From assembly GCA_024508935.1 (NCBI GenBank), contig JANINW010000018.1, positions 253,125 through 317,124 on the forward strand: 64,000 nt of DNA. The letters are read 5' to 3'. The notes beneath the pieces were generated by a model that searched no databases, was not told the DNA's origin, and saw nothing but the letters and a program-made list of their open reading frames with translations. Both the position numbers and the translations under genes were made by a program. Of the stretch, positions 27,633 through 35,907 are shown piece by piece. The stretch's first letter is position 1, and each line of letters starts with the position of its first letter. The stretch is from Flavipsychrobacter sp. Its GTDB lineage: Bacteria > Bacteroidota > Bacteroidia > Chitinophagales > Chitinophagaceae.

Positions 27633-28130
27633 ATGGAAAAACTAACTAACAAATCGGTACAGGTAGACCGCAGCCCGATGACCTTCGGGGAGAAGATATA
27701 CCTGCCGGCTATTGCAAAAGGGCTAACCATTACTATAGGCCATATCTTTAAAAAGAAGGCAACAGTAAGTTATCCTGAACAAAAACGCCCGTTCAGCCCC
27801 GTATTTCGTGGCTTGCATATACTGAACCGTGATGAAGAAGGCCGTGAACGCTGTACTGCCTGCGGCTTATGTGCGCTGGCTTGTCCTGCTGAAGCCATTA
27901 CCATGGAAGCGGCAGAACGTAAACCGGGAGAAGAACACCTGTACCGTGAAGAAAAATATGCAGCGAAATATGAAATAAATATGCTGCGCTGCATATTCTG
28001 CGGTTATTGCGAAGAAGCTTGTCCGAAAGATGCTGTGTACCTGAGCGAAACATTGATGCCGACAAACTTCACGCGCGAAAGTTTCATATATAAGAAAGAG
28101 GATCTTTTAATTCCTAATCCTAAAAAATAA
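27633..28130 (+). CDS. nuoI: NADH-quinone oxidoreductase subunit I
   Basis: A 165-residue peripheral subunit (TYKY family) with two ferredoxin-like [4Fe-4S] motifs: Cys74, Cys77, Cys80, Cys84 (CTACGLCALACP) and Cys120, Cys123, Cys126, Cys130 (CIFCGYCEEACP). These carry N6a and N6b, which pass electrons from NuoG to NuoB. Start ATG directly follows a repeat element. Confidence 0.97.
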   Translation: MEKLTNKSVQVDRSPMTFGEKIYLPAIAKGLTITIGHIFKKKATVSYPEQKRPFSPVFRGLHILNRDEEGRERCTACGLCALACPAEAITMEAAERKPGEEHLYREEKYAAKYEINMLRCIFCGYCEEACPKDAVYLSETLMPTNFTRESFIYKKEDLLIPNPKK

Positions 28131-28149
28131 CTGCTGCCAACATAGTATC

Positions 28150-28644
28150 ATGGGTATTTACGAAGTATTATTTTGGTTCCTCACTGTTATGGCTATCAGC
28201 TGCGCACTTGGCGTAATACTAAGCCGTAACCCTGTAAACAGTGTATTATTTCTTATAGCTACTTTTTTTGCTGTATCGGGGCATTATATATTATTGAATG
28301 CGCAGTTCCTGGCTATTGTCAATATTATAGTGTATGCAGGCGCCATCATGGTATTATTCCTTTTCGTGATAATGCTCATGAACCTGAATGCGGATACCGA
28401 GCCTCAGAAGAACCGGCTGGTACAATTGGCTGGTGTCATATCGGGCGGGGCGTTGTTCCTGGTGGTATTGGCAGCATTCCGTACTACTACTGTTAGTGTT
28501 TTAGAGCAATCGGCTACAGACATCGGCCTGATAAAGAACCTGGGTAAGACATTGTTCACGCAATTCGTCCTGCCTTTTGAAATAAGCAGTGTACTCTTTC
28601 TTAGTGCCATGATAGGTGCAATAGTGATAGGTAAGAAAGAGTAA
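28150..28644 (+). CDS. nuoJ: NADH-quinone oxidoreductase subunit J
   Basis: A 164-residue membrane subunit with five hydrophobic helices. The family core NPVNSVLFLIATFFAVSGHY and IVNIIVYAGAIMVLFLFVIM is present. Sits between NuoA and NuoK in the membrane arm; its third helix bends during coupling. Starts 19 bases after nuoI. Confidence 0.95.
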   Translation: MGIYEVLFWFLTVMAISCALGVILSRNPVNSVLFLIATFFAVSGHYILLNAQFLAIVNIIVYAGAIMVLFLFVIMLMNLNADTEPQKNRLVQLAGVISGGALFLVVLAAFRTTTVSVLEQSATDIGLIKNLGKTLFTQFVLPFEISSVLFLSAMIGAIVIGKKE

Positions 28645-28680
28645 TTTTCGTTTGACTTTTAATTTTTGAATCAGGATAAT
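28645..28680. repeat. Family A half-element before nuoK
   Basis: TTTGACTTTTAATTTTTGAA fills most of the nuoJ-nuoK gap, matching the right arm of the family A elements. Confidence 0.5.
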
Positions 28681-28980
28681 ATGCCAATACAATATTATTT
28701 ATTCTTAAGCATGGCCTTGTTCTGCATCGGTATAATGGGTACGCTGATGCGCCGCAATGCTATCATCATTCTCATGTGCATAGAGATGATGCTCAATGCA
28801 GTGAACCTGTTGCTGGTAGCATTTTCTAAAATGTATAATGATCCTTCTGCACAGATATTTGTATTCTTTATAATGGTAGTGGCTGCTGCAGAAGTTGCAG
28901 TAGGACTCGCTATCATCGTGATGATGTATCGTAAAGTGCATTCGGTAGACATTAATATTTTGAACAGGCTTAAACATTAA
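28681..28980 (+). CDS. nuoK: NADH-quinone oxidoreductase subunit K
   Basis: A 99-residue membrane subunit with three helices. The conserved Glu residues needed for proton transfer are present in MCIEMMLNAVNLL and AAAEVAVGLAI. An upstream in-frame TTG (28666) would add five residues but lies in the repeat element; ATG at 28681 gives the usual family start and length. Confidence 0.95.
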   Translation: MPIQYYLFLSMALFCIGIMGTLMRRNAIIILMCIEMMLNAVNLLLVAFSKMYNDPSAQIFVFFIMVVAAAEVAVGLAIIVMMYRKVHSVDINILNRLKH

Positions 28981-29048
28981 TGCCTCTTCCCCCTGAAGGG
29001 GAAAGGGATTTATAAAAAATAAAAGAAGCCCCTTTAGGGGTTTGGGGT
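28981..29048. repeat. Family B hairpin element before nuoL
   Basis: Left arm TTCCCCCTGAAGGGGAAAGG and right arm at 29027-29046, AGCCCCTTTAGGGGTTTGGG, flank an A-rich loop. The right arm is identical over 20 bases to that before nuoE and ends three bases before the nuoL ATG. Confidence 0.7.
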
Positions 29049-30932
29049 ATGACAAACTTAGTTTACTTAGTTCCATTATTTCCTTTGATAGGGTTTCTTA
29101 TCAACGGTATTGGCTGGAGAAAAATGCCGAAATCTGCCGGCGGAGCCATAGGTAGTATTGCTATCTTAGCATCGTTTATTGTGTCATTGGGCATTTTCTT
29201 CGAGGTGAAAAGTACCGGTGCTACTACAATAGTACACCTGTTCGATTTTATCCAGTCGGGTAAACTGTATATTCCGTTCTCATTCCAGGTAGATGCATTG
29301 TCTTCTTTATTCCTGCTTATCATTACCGGTATCGGTTTCCTTATACATGTCTATTCTACATCGTATATGCACGATGATGAGGGCATGGTAAAATATTTTG
29401 CCTTCCTTAACCTGTTCGTATTTTCAATGCTGCTGCTGGTATTGGGTGCCAACTATCTTATCATGTTTATTGGTTGGGAAGGTGTGGGCCTTTGCTCATA
29501 CCTGCTCATTGGTTTTTGGTTCAAGAACAGGGATTATACCAATGCTGCCAAGAAAGCATTCATCATGAACCGTATTGGTGATCTTGGTTTCCTGGTGGGT
29601 ATGCTGATGATATTATTTCATTTCGGCACATTGACCTATGCTGATTTCTTTAATAATCTGCATAATTCAGATGTAGCCATCAGTAATAATATGTATAACT
29701 GGATAGCTATCTGCTTGTTTATAGGTGCTATGGGTAAGAGCGCGCAGATACCGTTATATACATGGCTGCCCGATGCGATGGCAGGCCCTACGCCGGTATC
29801 CGCACTCATCCACGCCGCAACCATGGTTACTGCCGGTATCTATATGATAGCCCGCAGCTCGGCTTTGTACAACCTGGCACCGCTGGCTCAAAACCTGGTA
29901 GGGATCATTGGCCTGGCAACAGCTATACTGGCTGCATCTATTGCCATCAAACAATACGATATCAAAAAAGTATTGGCTTATTCTACCGTCAGCCAGTTGG
30001 GCTTTATGTTCCTGGCGCTGGGTATGGGTGCTTATACAACAGCTGTATTCCACGTAATGACACATGCCTTTTTTAAAGCATTATTGTTCCTGGGTTCAGG
30101 TAGTGTTATACATGCTATGGGTGGCGAGCAGGACATTCGTAAAATGGGCGGGCTGAATAAGCATATGCGTATCACCGGTATTACTTTCCTGATAGGTTGC
30201 CTGGCTATAGCAGGTATCCCGGGTTTCTCCGGCTTCTTTTCTAAAGACGAAATACTGGCAGCTACATATGCACACAGCCCGGTAATGTATTACCTGGCAT
30301 TGGGCGCTGCACTGATGACGGCATTTTACATGTTCCGTTTATACTTCCTTACATTCACCGGTTCATTCCGTGGTACCGAGGAGCAGCATCATCACCTGCA
30401 TGAAAGCCCTGCTGCTATGACCATACCACTTATAGTGCTGGCATTCTTTGCCATCGTTGGTGGTTATGTAGGTCTGCCGCCGGTTATCAGCGAGCATCAT
30501 TCATTAAATAGTTTCCTGCGTTCAGTAGTATCGAATTTTGGGGAACATGAATTATCGCATGCTACCGAATGGATGCTGATGGGATTATCTTCAGGCCTGG
30601 TGATCATTACGATCATCATTGCCTACGCTGTGAACAAAAAACCAAATTTTGCACCTAATACCGGCCTGGCTAAAACGCTGGAGAATAAATGGTATGTAGA
30701 TGAGCTATATGATGCTGTGATCGTTAACCCGCTGCAAAAACTTTCCGGGTTGCTGGATCGTTTTGCAGAGCGCATGGGTATTGACGGCCTTGTGAACGGG
30801 GTAGGTAAAATAGTGCGTTGGGGTAGCGACCGTGTACGTTTGCTGCAAAGTGGGCAAGTTGGTTTTTATATTTTCGTAATGGTAATAGGCATGACCTTGT
30901 TATTTGCCATTAGTTTTTTCTGGATACAATAA
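29049..30932 (+). CDS. nuoL: NADH-quinone oxidoreductase subunit L
   Basis: A 627-residue antiporter-like membrane subunit of the distal proton-pumping arm. Family blocks: FLINGIGWRKMPKS, YSTSYMHDDEGMVKYF, FIGWEGVGLCSYLLIGFW with the key Glu, KSAQIPLYTWLPDAMAGPTP and the long C-terminal amphipathic helix HL region (~residues 540-610), which runs along the membrane. Normal length. Start ATG follows a family B element. Confidence 0.97.
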   Translation: MTNLVYLVPLFPLIGFLINGIGWRKMPKSAGGAIGSIAILASFIVSLGIFFEVKSTGATTIVHLFDFIQSGKLYIPFSFQVDALSSLFLLIITGIGFLIHVYSTSYMHDDEGMVKYFAFLNLFVFSMLLLVLGANYLIMFIGWEGVGLCSYLLIGFWFKNRDYTNAAKKAFIMNRIGDLGFLVGMLMILFHFGTLTYADFFNNLHNSDVAISNNMYNWIAICLFIGAMGKSAQIPLYTWLPDAMAGPTPVSALIHAATMVTAGIYMIARSSALYNLAPLAQNLVGIIGLATAILAASIAIKQYDIKKVLAYSTVSQLGFMFLALGMGAYTTAVFHVMTHAFFKALLFLGSGSVIHAMGGEQDIRKMGGLNKHMRITGITFLIGCLAIAGIPGFSGFFSKDEILAATYAHSPVMYYLALGAALMTAFYMFRLYFLTFTGSFRGTEEQHHHLHESPAAMTIPLIVLAFFAIVGGYVGLPPVISEHHSLNSFLRSVVSNFGEHELSHATEWMLMGLSSGLVIITIIIAYAVNKKPNFAPNTGLAKTLENKWYVDELYDAVIVNPLQKLSGLLDRFAERMGIDGLVNGVGKIVRWGSDRVRLLQSGQVGFYIFVMVIGMTLLFAISFFWIQ

Positions 30933-30971
30933 GATATTAAATAGAGCAACTGCAAACATTGCATTAGCGTT

Positions 30972-32411
30972 ATGATTTTGACATTACTTATACTGGTTCC
31001 GCTTATAGCAGGCATATTCAGCTTCATTGCAAAAGATGGGGCTAAAGGTCTTGCATTAATAAGTTCATTGGTTACACTGGGGCTGGCTGCTTATATCAGC
31101 ATGGCCGCTAATACAGCATCGCTTTCATGGACCATGCAATGGATACCAAGATTGGGTGCACAATTAAGTTTCCAGGCTGATGGTATGAGCGCCATGCTTT
31201 GCCTGCTTACGGCTATCATTATGCCGGTTATCTTTATCAGCAACTGGAATAAAGAAGTAGAAAAGCCCGGTGCATTCTATGGCCTGATGTTATTATCGCA
31301 GGCCGGTATCACCGGCGTATTCCTGGCCTATGATGCCTTATTGTTTTACTTCTTCTGGGAACTGGCGCTGATACCTGTTTACTTCCTGTGCTCTCGCTGG
31401 GGCGGTGAAAAGCGTATACCGGTTACTTTCAAATTCTTCGTTTATACTTTCGTAGGCAGCCTTATGATGCTGTCTGCGCTGATTTATTTATCACTGCAGA
31501 ATACAGGCGTAAGTGCTTATTCGTGGCAGAACATTGTAAGGGCCGGTGCATCTTTGCCTGCAGTGCAACAGCAATTTTTATTTTGGCTCATCTTTATAGC
31601 TTTTGCAGTAAAGATGCCGATATTCCCGTTCCATACATGGCAGCCTGATACGTATGAACAATCACCTACACCAGTAACTATTATATTGAGTGCGCTGATG
31701 GTGAAGATGGGTATGTTTGGCGTAATACGCTGGCTGATGCCGGTATTGCCTGCCGGTGTGGCTTTCTGGAGTAATACGATCATTATACTTTCTGTTATAG
31801 GCATTATATATGCCTCGCTGATAGCTATTGTACAAACAGACCTGAAGCGCCTTGTGGCTTACTCATCTATTGCACACATGGGCCTGATGAGTGCTGCTGC
31901 CTTTGCTCAAACAAATGTAGGCCTGCATGGGCTTATGGTGCAGATGTTCAACCACGGCATAAACATAACCGGTATGTGGCTGATCGTAAGCATGGTTGAG
32001 CAGCGCTGGGGTACCCGCGATATGGGTAAGCTCGGTGGCATGGCTATCACTGCGCCTAAAATGGCTATCGCTTTGGTAATAATATCACTGGCCAATGTGG
32101 CCCTGCCGCTTACCAATGGTTTTATAGGTGAGTTCATGCTGTTCAACGGCTTGTTTGAAAGTGCGTCGCCTTATCATATCACCTTTATGGTGGTAGCCGG
32201 CTTGGGCATCATACTGGGTGCTGTTTATACGCTGAACATGGTGCAGAAAACAGCTTATGGTAATGCAACTGCAATGACAACCGGCGGCGATATTACTGCA
32301 AATGAATATGTGGGGCTGGCTATAGTGATAGGATTGATACTGGTATTGGGTATATATCCTAAACCATTGCTGGATATGACAGCAGGTTTTGCGAATATGA
32401 TGATACCATAG
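30972..32411 (+). CDS. nuoM: NADH-quinone oxidoreductase subunit M
   Basis: A 479-residue antiporter-like subunit. Family blocks include FYFFWELALIPVYFLC with the essential Glu, KMPIFPFHTWQPDTYEQSPT and AYSSIAHMGLMSAAAFAQ. It pumps protons next to NuoL in the membrane arm. The 39-base gap after nuoL holds no repeat; the gap after nuoM does. Confidence 0.96.
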   Translation: MILTLLILVPLIAGIFSFIAKDGAKGLALISSLVTLGLAAYISMAANTASLSWTMQWIPRLGAQLSFQADGMSAMLCLLTAIIMPVIFISNWNKEVEKPGAFYGLMLLSQAGITGVFLAYDALLFYFFWELALIPVYFLCSRWGGEKRIPVTFKFFVYTFVGSLMMLSALIYLSLQNTGVSAYSWQNIVRAGASLPAVQQQFLFWLIFIAFAVKMPIFPFHTWQPDTYEQSPTPVTIILSALMVKMGMFGVIRWLMPVLPAGVAFWSNTIIILSVIGIIYASLIAIVQTDLKRLVAYSSIAHMGLMSAAAFAQTNVGLHGLMVQMFNHGINITGMWLIVSMVEQRWGTRDMGKLGGMAITAPKMAIALVIISLANVALPLTNGFIGEFMLFNGLFESASPYHITFMVVAGLGIILGAVYTLNMVQKTAYGNATAMTTGGDITANEYVGLAIVIGLILVLGIYPKPLLDMTAGFANMMIP

Positions 32412-32446
32412 TTTTTAAATGTTGACTTTTAATTTTTGAAATTATA
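32412..32446. repeat. Family A half-element before nuoN
   Basis: GTTGACTTTTAATTTTTGAA fills the gap between nuoM and nuoN, nearly identical to the segment before nuoK. Confidence 0.55.
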
Positions 32447-33826
32447 ATGAAGGCAATTATTGCTACAACAGTATTTGGCATTGTGTTAATGTTTGCCGGC
32501 CTGGTGGCTAAGGAAAAGCGTTCTATCAGTACGCTGGCCATTGTGCTGCTGGTTGCATTGCTGGGTGTCAATATCTGGGACCTGGTGACCACACCTGCCA
32601 CTGCACCACAGTCGTTCTTTAATAATATGCTGCGTATAGACCGCTATGCTTTATGGTTCAACACGCTGATGACGGGCTGCACCGTATTATATGCGCTGTT
32701 GGTAGGCAAGGATATTGAAAAAGTGGGTGTACACGTTGCAGAATATTTTGCCCTTATATTTTTTATCCTTTGCGGTGTTTACCTGCTTACCAGCTATAAC
32801 AATATGCTGATGCTGTTCCTGGGTATTGAGATACTTTCTATACCACAATATATACTGGCCGGCAGCGATAAGCGCAATTTGAAAAGCAGCGAAGCAGCAC
32901 TTAAGTATTTCCTGATGGGGTCTTTCTCTACCGGTATACTATTAATGGGGATTACGCTTTTATACGGTGCTACCGGCACCTTCAATATTGTAGGGTTCTC
33001 TTTCCTGCAGTCAGACCTGGTAAACCCGCTGGCAATAGCAGGTATCCTGTTCCTGATGATAGCATTGGGCTTCAAAGTGTCTGCTGCACCTATGCATACC
33101 TGGACACCCGATGTGTATGACGGGGCACCTACTCCTTTCACTGCGTATATGGCTACGGTAGTAAAAGCAAGTGCTTTCCTGGCCTTTATGCGTTTATTCT
33201 CTGTATCATTCGGCTCACTCAGCAGTCACTGGATGATGCTACTGGCTATTATTACCGCGGCAACGTTGCTGGTAGGTAACCTGACGGCGGTATTCCAGCA
33301 GAGCGTAAAGCGTATGCTGGCCTATTCATCTATTGCACAAGCGGGCTTTATGCTGTTTGCTGTACTAGCTGTAAATGCTACAGCATGGCAGGGCATGCTG
33401 ATATACGCGGTGGCATACAGTGTGGCTACCATTGGTATGTTTGCAGTGCTGCTGAAGATGAAAGACTATACTTATGATGGCTTCAACGGGCTGGCAAAAA
33501 AAGAACCTGTATTGGCTTTCTTCACTACGATATTCATATTATCGTTGGCAGGTATACCGCTTACCGGCGGCTTTATGGCCAAGTATTTTGTGCTGCTGGC
33601 AGCAGTAGAGCAAGGCCAGCTTTTCTGGCTGGTTATCTTCGGCCTGCTTATGGCAGCTATCAGCGCCTACTATTATTTCCGCGTTATCATAGCTATGTAC
33701 TTCAAGCAGGGGAATGCCGAGCTGAATGAAGAAGTTACGGGCACCGATAAATTCTGGCTGGCCGTAACCTGTGTGCTCGTAGTATTGATAGGTACAGTAC
33801 CCCAGTTGTTTTTGAATAATATTTAA
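32447..33826 (+). CDS. nuoN: NADH-quinone oxidoreductase subunit N
   Basis: A 459-residue antiporter-like subunit, last gene of the nuo operon. Family blocks: MLFLGIEILSIPQYILAGSD with the essential Glu, ALGFKVSAAPMHTWTPDVYD with the conserved Lys, and MLAYSSIAQAGFMLF. A strong terminator follows, closing a 14-subunit operon. Start ATG follows the family A element. Confidence 0.96.
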   Translation: MKAIIATTVFGIVLMFAGLVAKEKRSISTLAIVLLVALLGVNIWDLVTTPATAPQSFFNNMLRIDRYALWFNTLMTGCTVLYALLVGKDIEKVGVHVAEYFALIFFILCGVYLLTSYNNMLMLFLGIEILSIPQYILAGSDKRNLKSSEAALKYFLMGSFSTGILLMGITLLYGATGTFNIVGFSFLQSDLVNPLAIAGILFLMIALGFKVSAAPMHTWTPDVYDGAPTPFTAYMATVVKASAFLAFMRLFSVSFGSLSSHWMMLLAIITAATLLVGNLTAVFQQSVKRMLAYSSIAQAGFMLFAVLAVNATAWQGMLIYAVAYSVATIGMFAVLLKMKDYTYDGFNGLAKKEPVLAFFTTIFILSLAGIPLTGGFMAKYFVLLAAVEQGQLFWLVIFGLLMAAISAYYYFRVIIAMYFKQGNAELNEEVTGTDKFWLAVTCVLVVLIGTVPQLFLNNI

Positions 33827-33844
33827 GATTGTATGGTAATAAGT

Positions 33845-33875
33845 AAAGAGGCAGCACGCACATGCTGCCTCTTTT
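33845..33875. terminator. Bidirectional terminator at the end of the nuo operon
   Basis: A perfect 12-bp stem (33845-33856 with 33863-33874, AAAGAGGCAGCA/TGCTGCCTCTTT) with a six-base loop and a T-rich tail on the right. It lies between nuoN and the convergent nitrilase gene, which also ends here. Confidence 0.85.
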
Positions 33876-33878
33876 ATT

Positions 33879-34586
33879 TTAAACGCATGTATCAATGATC
33901 AACAACTCCTCCTTGTCCTTCGATGCATGGACGATCAATTTGCCGTGCTTATTCCAGTAAGCGCTTTGTCCGCCTGAGGGTATCTGGCAGGACGGGCCGC
34001 CATAGTTTGCCATGAGCACATGCATGTTATATAGTTTTGCATAGCTGCTTAAATAGTCGTAGCCTTCTGCCAGTCCACCGGGACTGTAAAATATGCCTGC
34101 CACGTATAATGTGGTGTTTTTCTTTGCAGCATTTTCAGGGTGCAGGGGGCTTGTGATGTCGGCACAAATTGCAACAGATATTTTTTCACCTGCTGCTTCT
34201 AACACTGGGTTGTGTATATCACCCGGTTCAAAATAAACTTCTTCTCCTGTGTGCAGAAATTGTTTGGTGTACAACTGTACTGCTTTATTCGGTTGCAATA
34301 TGAAAGCACCTATATGCAGTTTGTCATTGGTAGTGATTGGCGCACCTGCAATAATGATAATATTGCGTTCGTCGGATATTTCTTGCAATGGTTGCAGGCG
34401 TGTATCATTTTCCTGAAAAGCATGTGCCGCTGCATCTCCTAACATATATCCTGTTAAAGACATTTCAGGAAAAAGTACCAGCTGTGCCTTACTGTCTGCT
34501 GCGACAAGAGTCATACGGCAGTGATCTTGTATATTGGAGTCTATATCGCCGTCTTTTGGAATGGTTTGAGCAGAGGCTATGATCAT
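33879..34586 (-). CDS. Carbon-nitrogen hydrolase (nitrilase superfamily)
   Basis: A 235-residue cytoplasmic amidohydrolase with the complete Glu-Lys-Cys triad: Glu41 (FPEMSLTGY), Lys108 (LYTKQFLHTGEE) and Cys141 (VAICADI). The family hydrolyses nitriles, amides or carbamoyl compounds; substrate here is not predictable. Its ATG overlaps the stop of the upstream GNAT gene (ATGA), so the two form an operon and may act on related small molecules. Leftward, ending at the bidirectional terminator. Confidence 0.9.
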   Translation of the reverse strand: MIIASAQTIPKDGDIDSNIQDHCRMTLVAADSKAQLVLFPEMSLTGYMLGDAAAHAFQENDTRLQPLQEISDERNIIIIAGAPITTNDKLHIGAFILQPNKAVQLYTKQFLHTGEEVYFEPGDIHNPVLEAAGEKISVAICADITSPLHPENAAKKNTTLYVAGIFYSPGGLAEGYDYLSSYAKLYNMHVLMANYGGPSCQIPSGGQSAYWNKHGKLIVHASKDKEELLIIDTCV

Positions 34587-35200
34587 ATTTGATCGTGATT
34601 TAAGTTGGTTATATCTAGTTTTTCATTGGCACGCTCTAATACAGTTGATACACTATCATCACTTGTAAGTGCACGGAAAGGTACTGGCGTTTTCGGCTCC
34701 TTATTATGCCCTTGCAGAAAATGTTGCATCCACATATTACTATGCCACTCACCCAGCTTGTAGCCTATGTTTTTAAACAAGCCTATGTCCTCAAAACCCA
34801 ACGCCCGGTGAAATTCTACGCTTTTTATATTAGAAGATAGTATTCCCGCATATACACTATAGTATCCCTGCATCTTCAGCAATTTGAACAGTGCTTCATA
34901 GAGAACCCGGGCTATTCCTTTGCGATGATACTGTTCGTCGAGATATACGGTTGATTCCGGCGACCATTGATAGCCTGTTCTATCGCGATGCGTGCTGCCG
35001 TAAGCATACCCAATGATCCGGCCGTTATGTTCGCAAACCAACCAGGGGTATTGCGCACATATCTTTTCTATTTTCTTTTTAAACTCGTCTACGGACGGTA
35101 CATCATACTCGAAGCTGATAGCTGTGTTCAGTACATAAGGCGCATATACTTTTAAGGCTGCTGCGGCATCTGATGTGTTTATTAGTCGTATCTTAAACAT
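34583..35200 (-). CDS. GNAT N-acetyltransferase (Pat-like)
   Basis: A 205-residue GNAT-fold acetyltransferase. The acetyl-CoA-binding motif A is ESTVYLDEQYHRKGIARVLY with the R/Q-x-x-G-x-A loop in HRKGIA, followed by YAGILSSNIKSVEFHRALGF. The overall layout (RLINTSDAAAALKVYAPYV, WSPESTVYLD) matches phosphinothricin/methionine-sulfoximine acetyltransferase-like enzymes, which acetylate amino acid analogues. A ~40-residue C-terminal extension beyond the usual fold is present. Its stop overlaps the nitrilase start. Confidence 0.85.
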   Translation of the reverse strand: MFKIRLINTSDAAAALKVYAPYVLNTAISFEYDVPSVDEFKKKIEKICAQYPWLVCEHNGRIIGYAYGSTHRDRTGYQWSPESTVYLDEQYHRKGIARVLYEALFKLLKMQGYYSVYAGILSSNIKSVEFHRALGFEDIGLFKNIGYKLGEWHSNMWMQHFLQGHNKEPKTPVPFRALTSDDSVSTVLERANEKLDITNLNHDQI

Positions 35201-35212
35201 TATTGCAATTAT

Positions 35213-35854
35213 TTAAAGTGTATAAACCATTATCCAGTAATAAGGCAGAATGATAACCTGCATGTCTTTTGCAATGCCTTGCATTTTTTCTTTTAGAAAG
35301 TCGGCCGAAGGGAAATTTTTTAATACACGGTGTATCGTTCCGTCCTCCAGCTTTCGTTCCTGGAAGGTATTTCCATGTTCATCCGTATAAACGATTGGGT
35401 GATTGCTACCCTCCACATAGATATTGTCCATCATAACTACCAGCCCTGCATCTTTCACCTGTGCGTTCACTGTTGCAATAAACCTGTCGAGTTCCTGCAG
35501 CGGTACATGGCTCCAAATAAATCCACCGAATAAACTTTCATACTTTTTGCCGCTATCCAATTTGTATATATCGGCCTGTACAAAATTCACTGCAGCGTTG
35601 GTATATGCTTTGCGCCGGGCAATTTCCAGTACGGCTTTGTTTATATCAGTAGCTATTATGGAACGTGCAGTATATGCTATTCGTTCTGTCCAGTAGCCGG
35701 TACCGCAGGCTATTTCCAAAACATCTTTGTCTTTGAACAGCGCCTGCAGCAAAGTGGCGGCGTGCTGCAGGTCTTCTTGTCTTTCGGGCCTGGAATATAT
35801 TTTCTCATATTCTGCTGCCCGGTCGTGGTAGTACTTTATTAAGTTGTCATTCAT
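35213..35854 (-). CDS. Class I SAM-dependent methyltransferase
   Basis: A 213-residue methyltransferase: motif I DVLEIACGTGYWTERIA, acidic SAM contact ATDINKAVL, and FVQADIYKL. The start is set at ATG 35854 (MNDNLIKYYHDRAAEYEKIY, typical for the family); an in-frame start at 35950 would run through the glutamine synthetase terminator and into that gene, so it is rejected. Substrate unknown. Lies 12 bases upstream of the GNAT/nitrilase pair on the same strand, so may belong to that operon. Confidence 0.85.
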   Translation of the reverse strand: MNDNLIKYYHDRAAEYEKIYSRPERQEDLQHAATLLQALFKDKDVLEIACGTGYWTERIAYTARSIIATDINKAVLEIARRKAYTNAAVNFVQADIYKLDSGKKYESLFGGFIWSHVPLQELDRFIATVNAQVKDAGLVVMMDNIYVEGSNHPIVYTDEHGNTFQERKLEDGTIHRVLKNFPSADFLKEKMQGIAKDMQVIILPYYWIMVYTL

Positions 35855-35867
35855 AGCATGAGTATTA

Positions 35868-35901
35868 AAAAACAAAGCCCCGCAATTTTTGCGGGGCTTT
35901 G
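35868..35901 (-). terminator. Intrinsic terminator of glutamine synthetase III
   Basis: On the minus strand: a perfect 13-bp stem (35889-35901 with 35873-35885) with a three-base loop, followed by G and a run of six T. It lies 7 bases after the glnN stop. Confidence 0.85.
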
Positions 35902-35907
35902 ATATTG

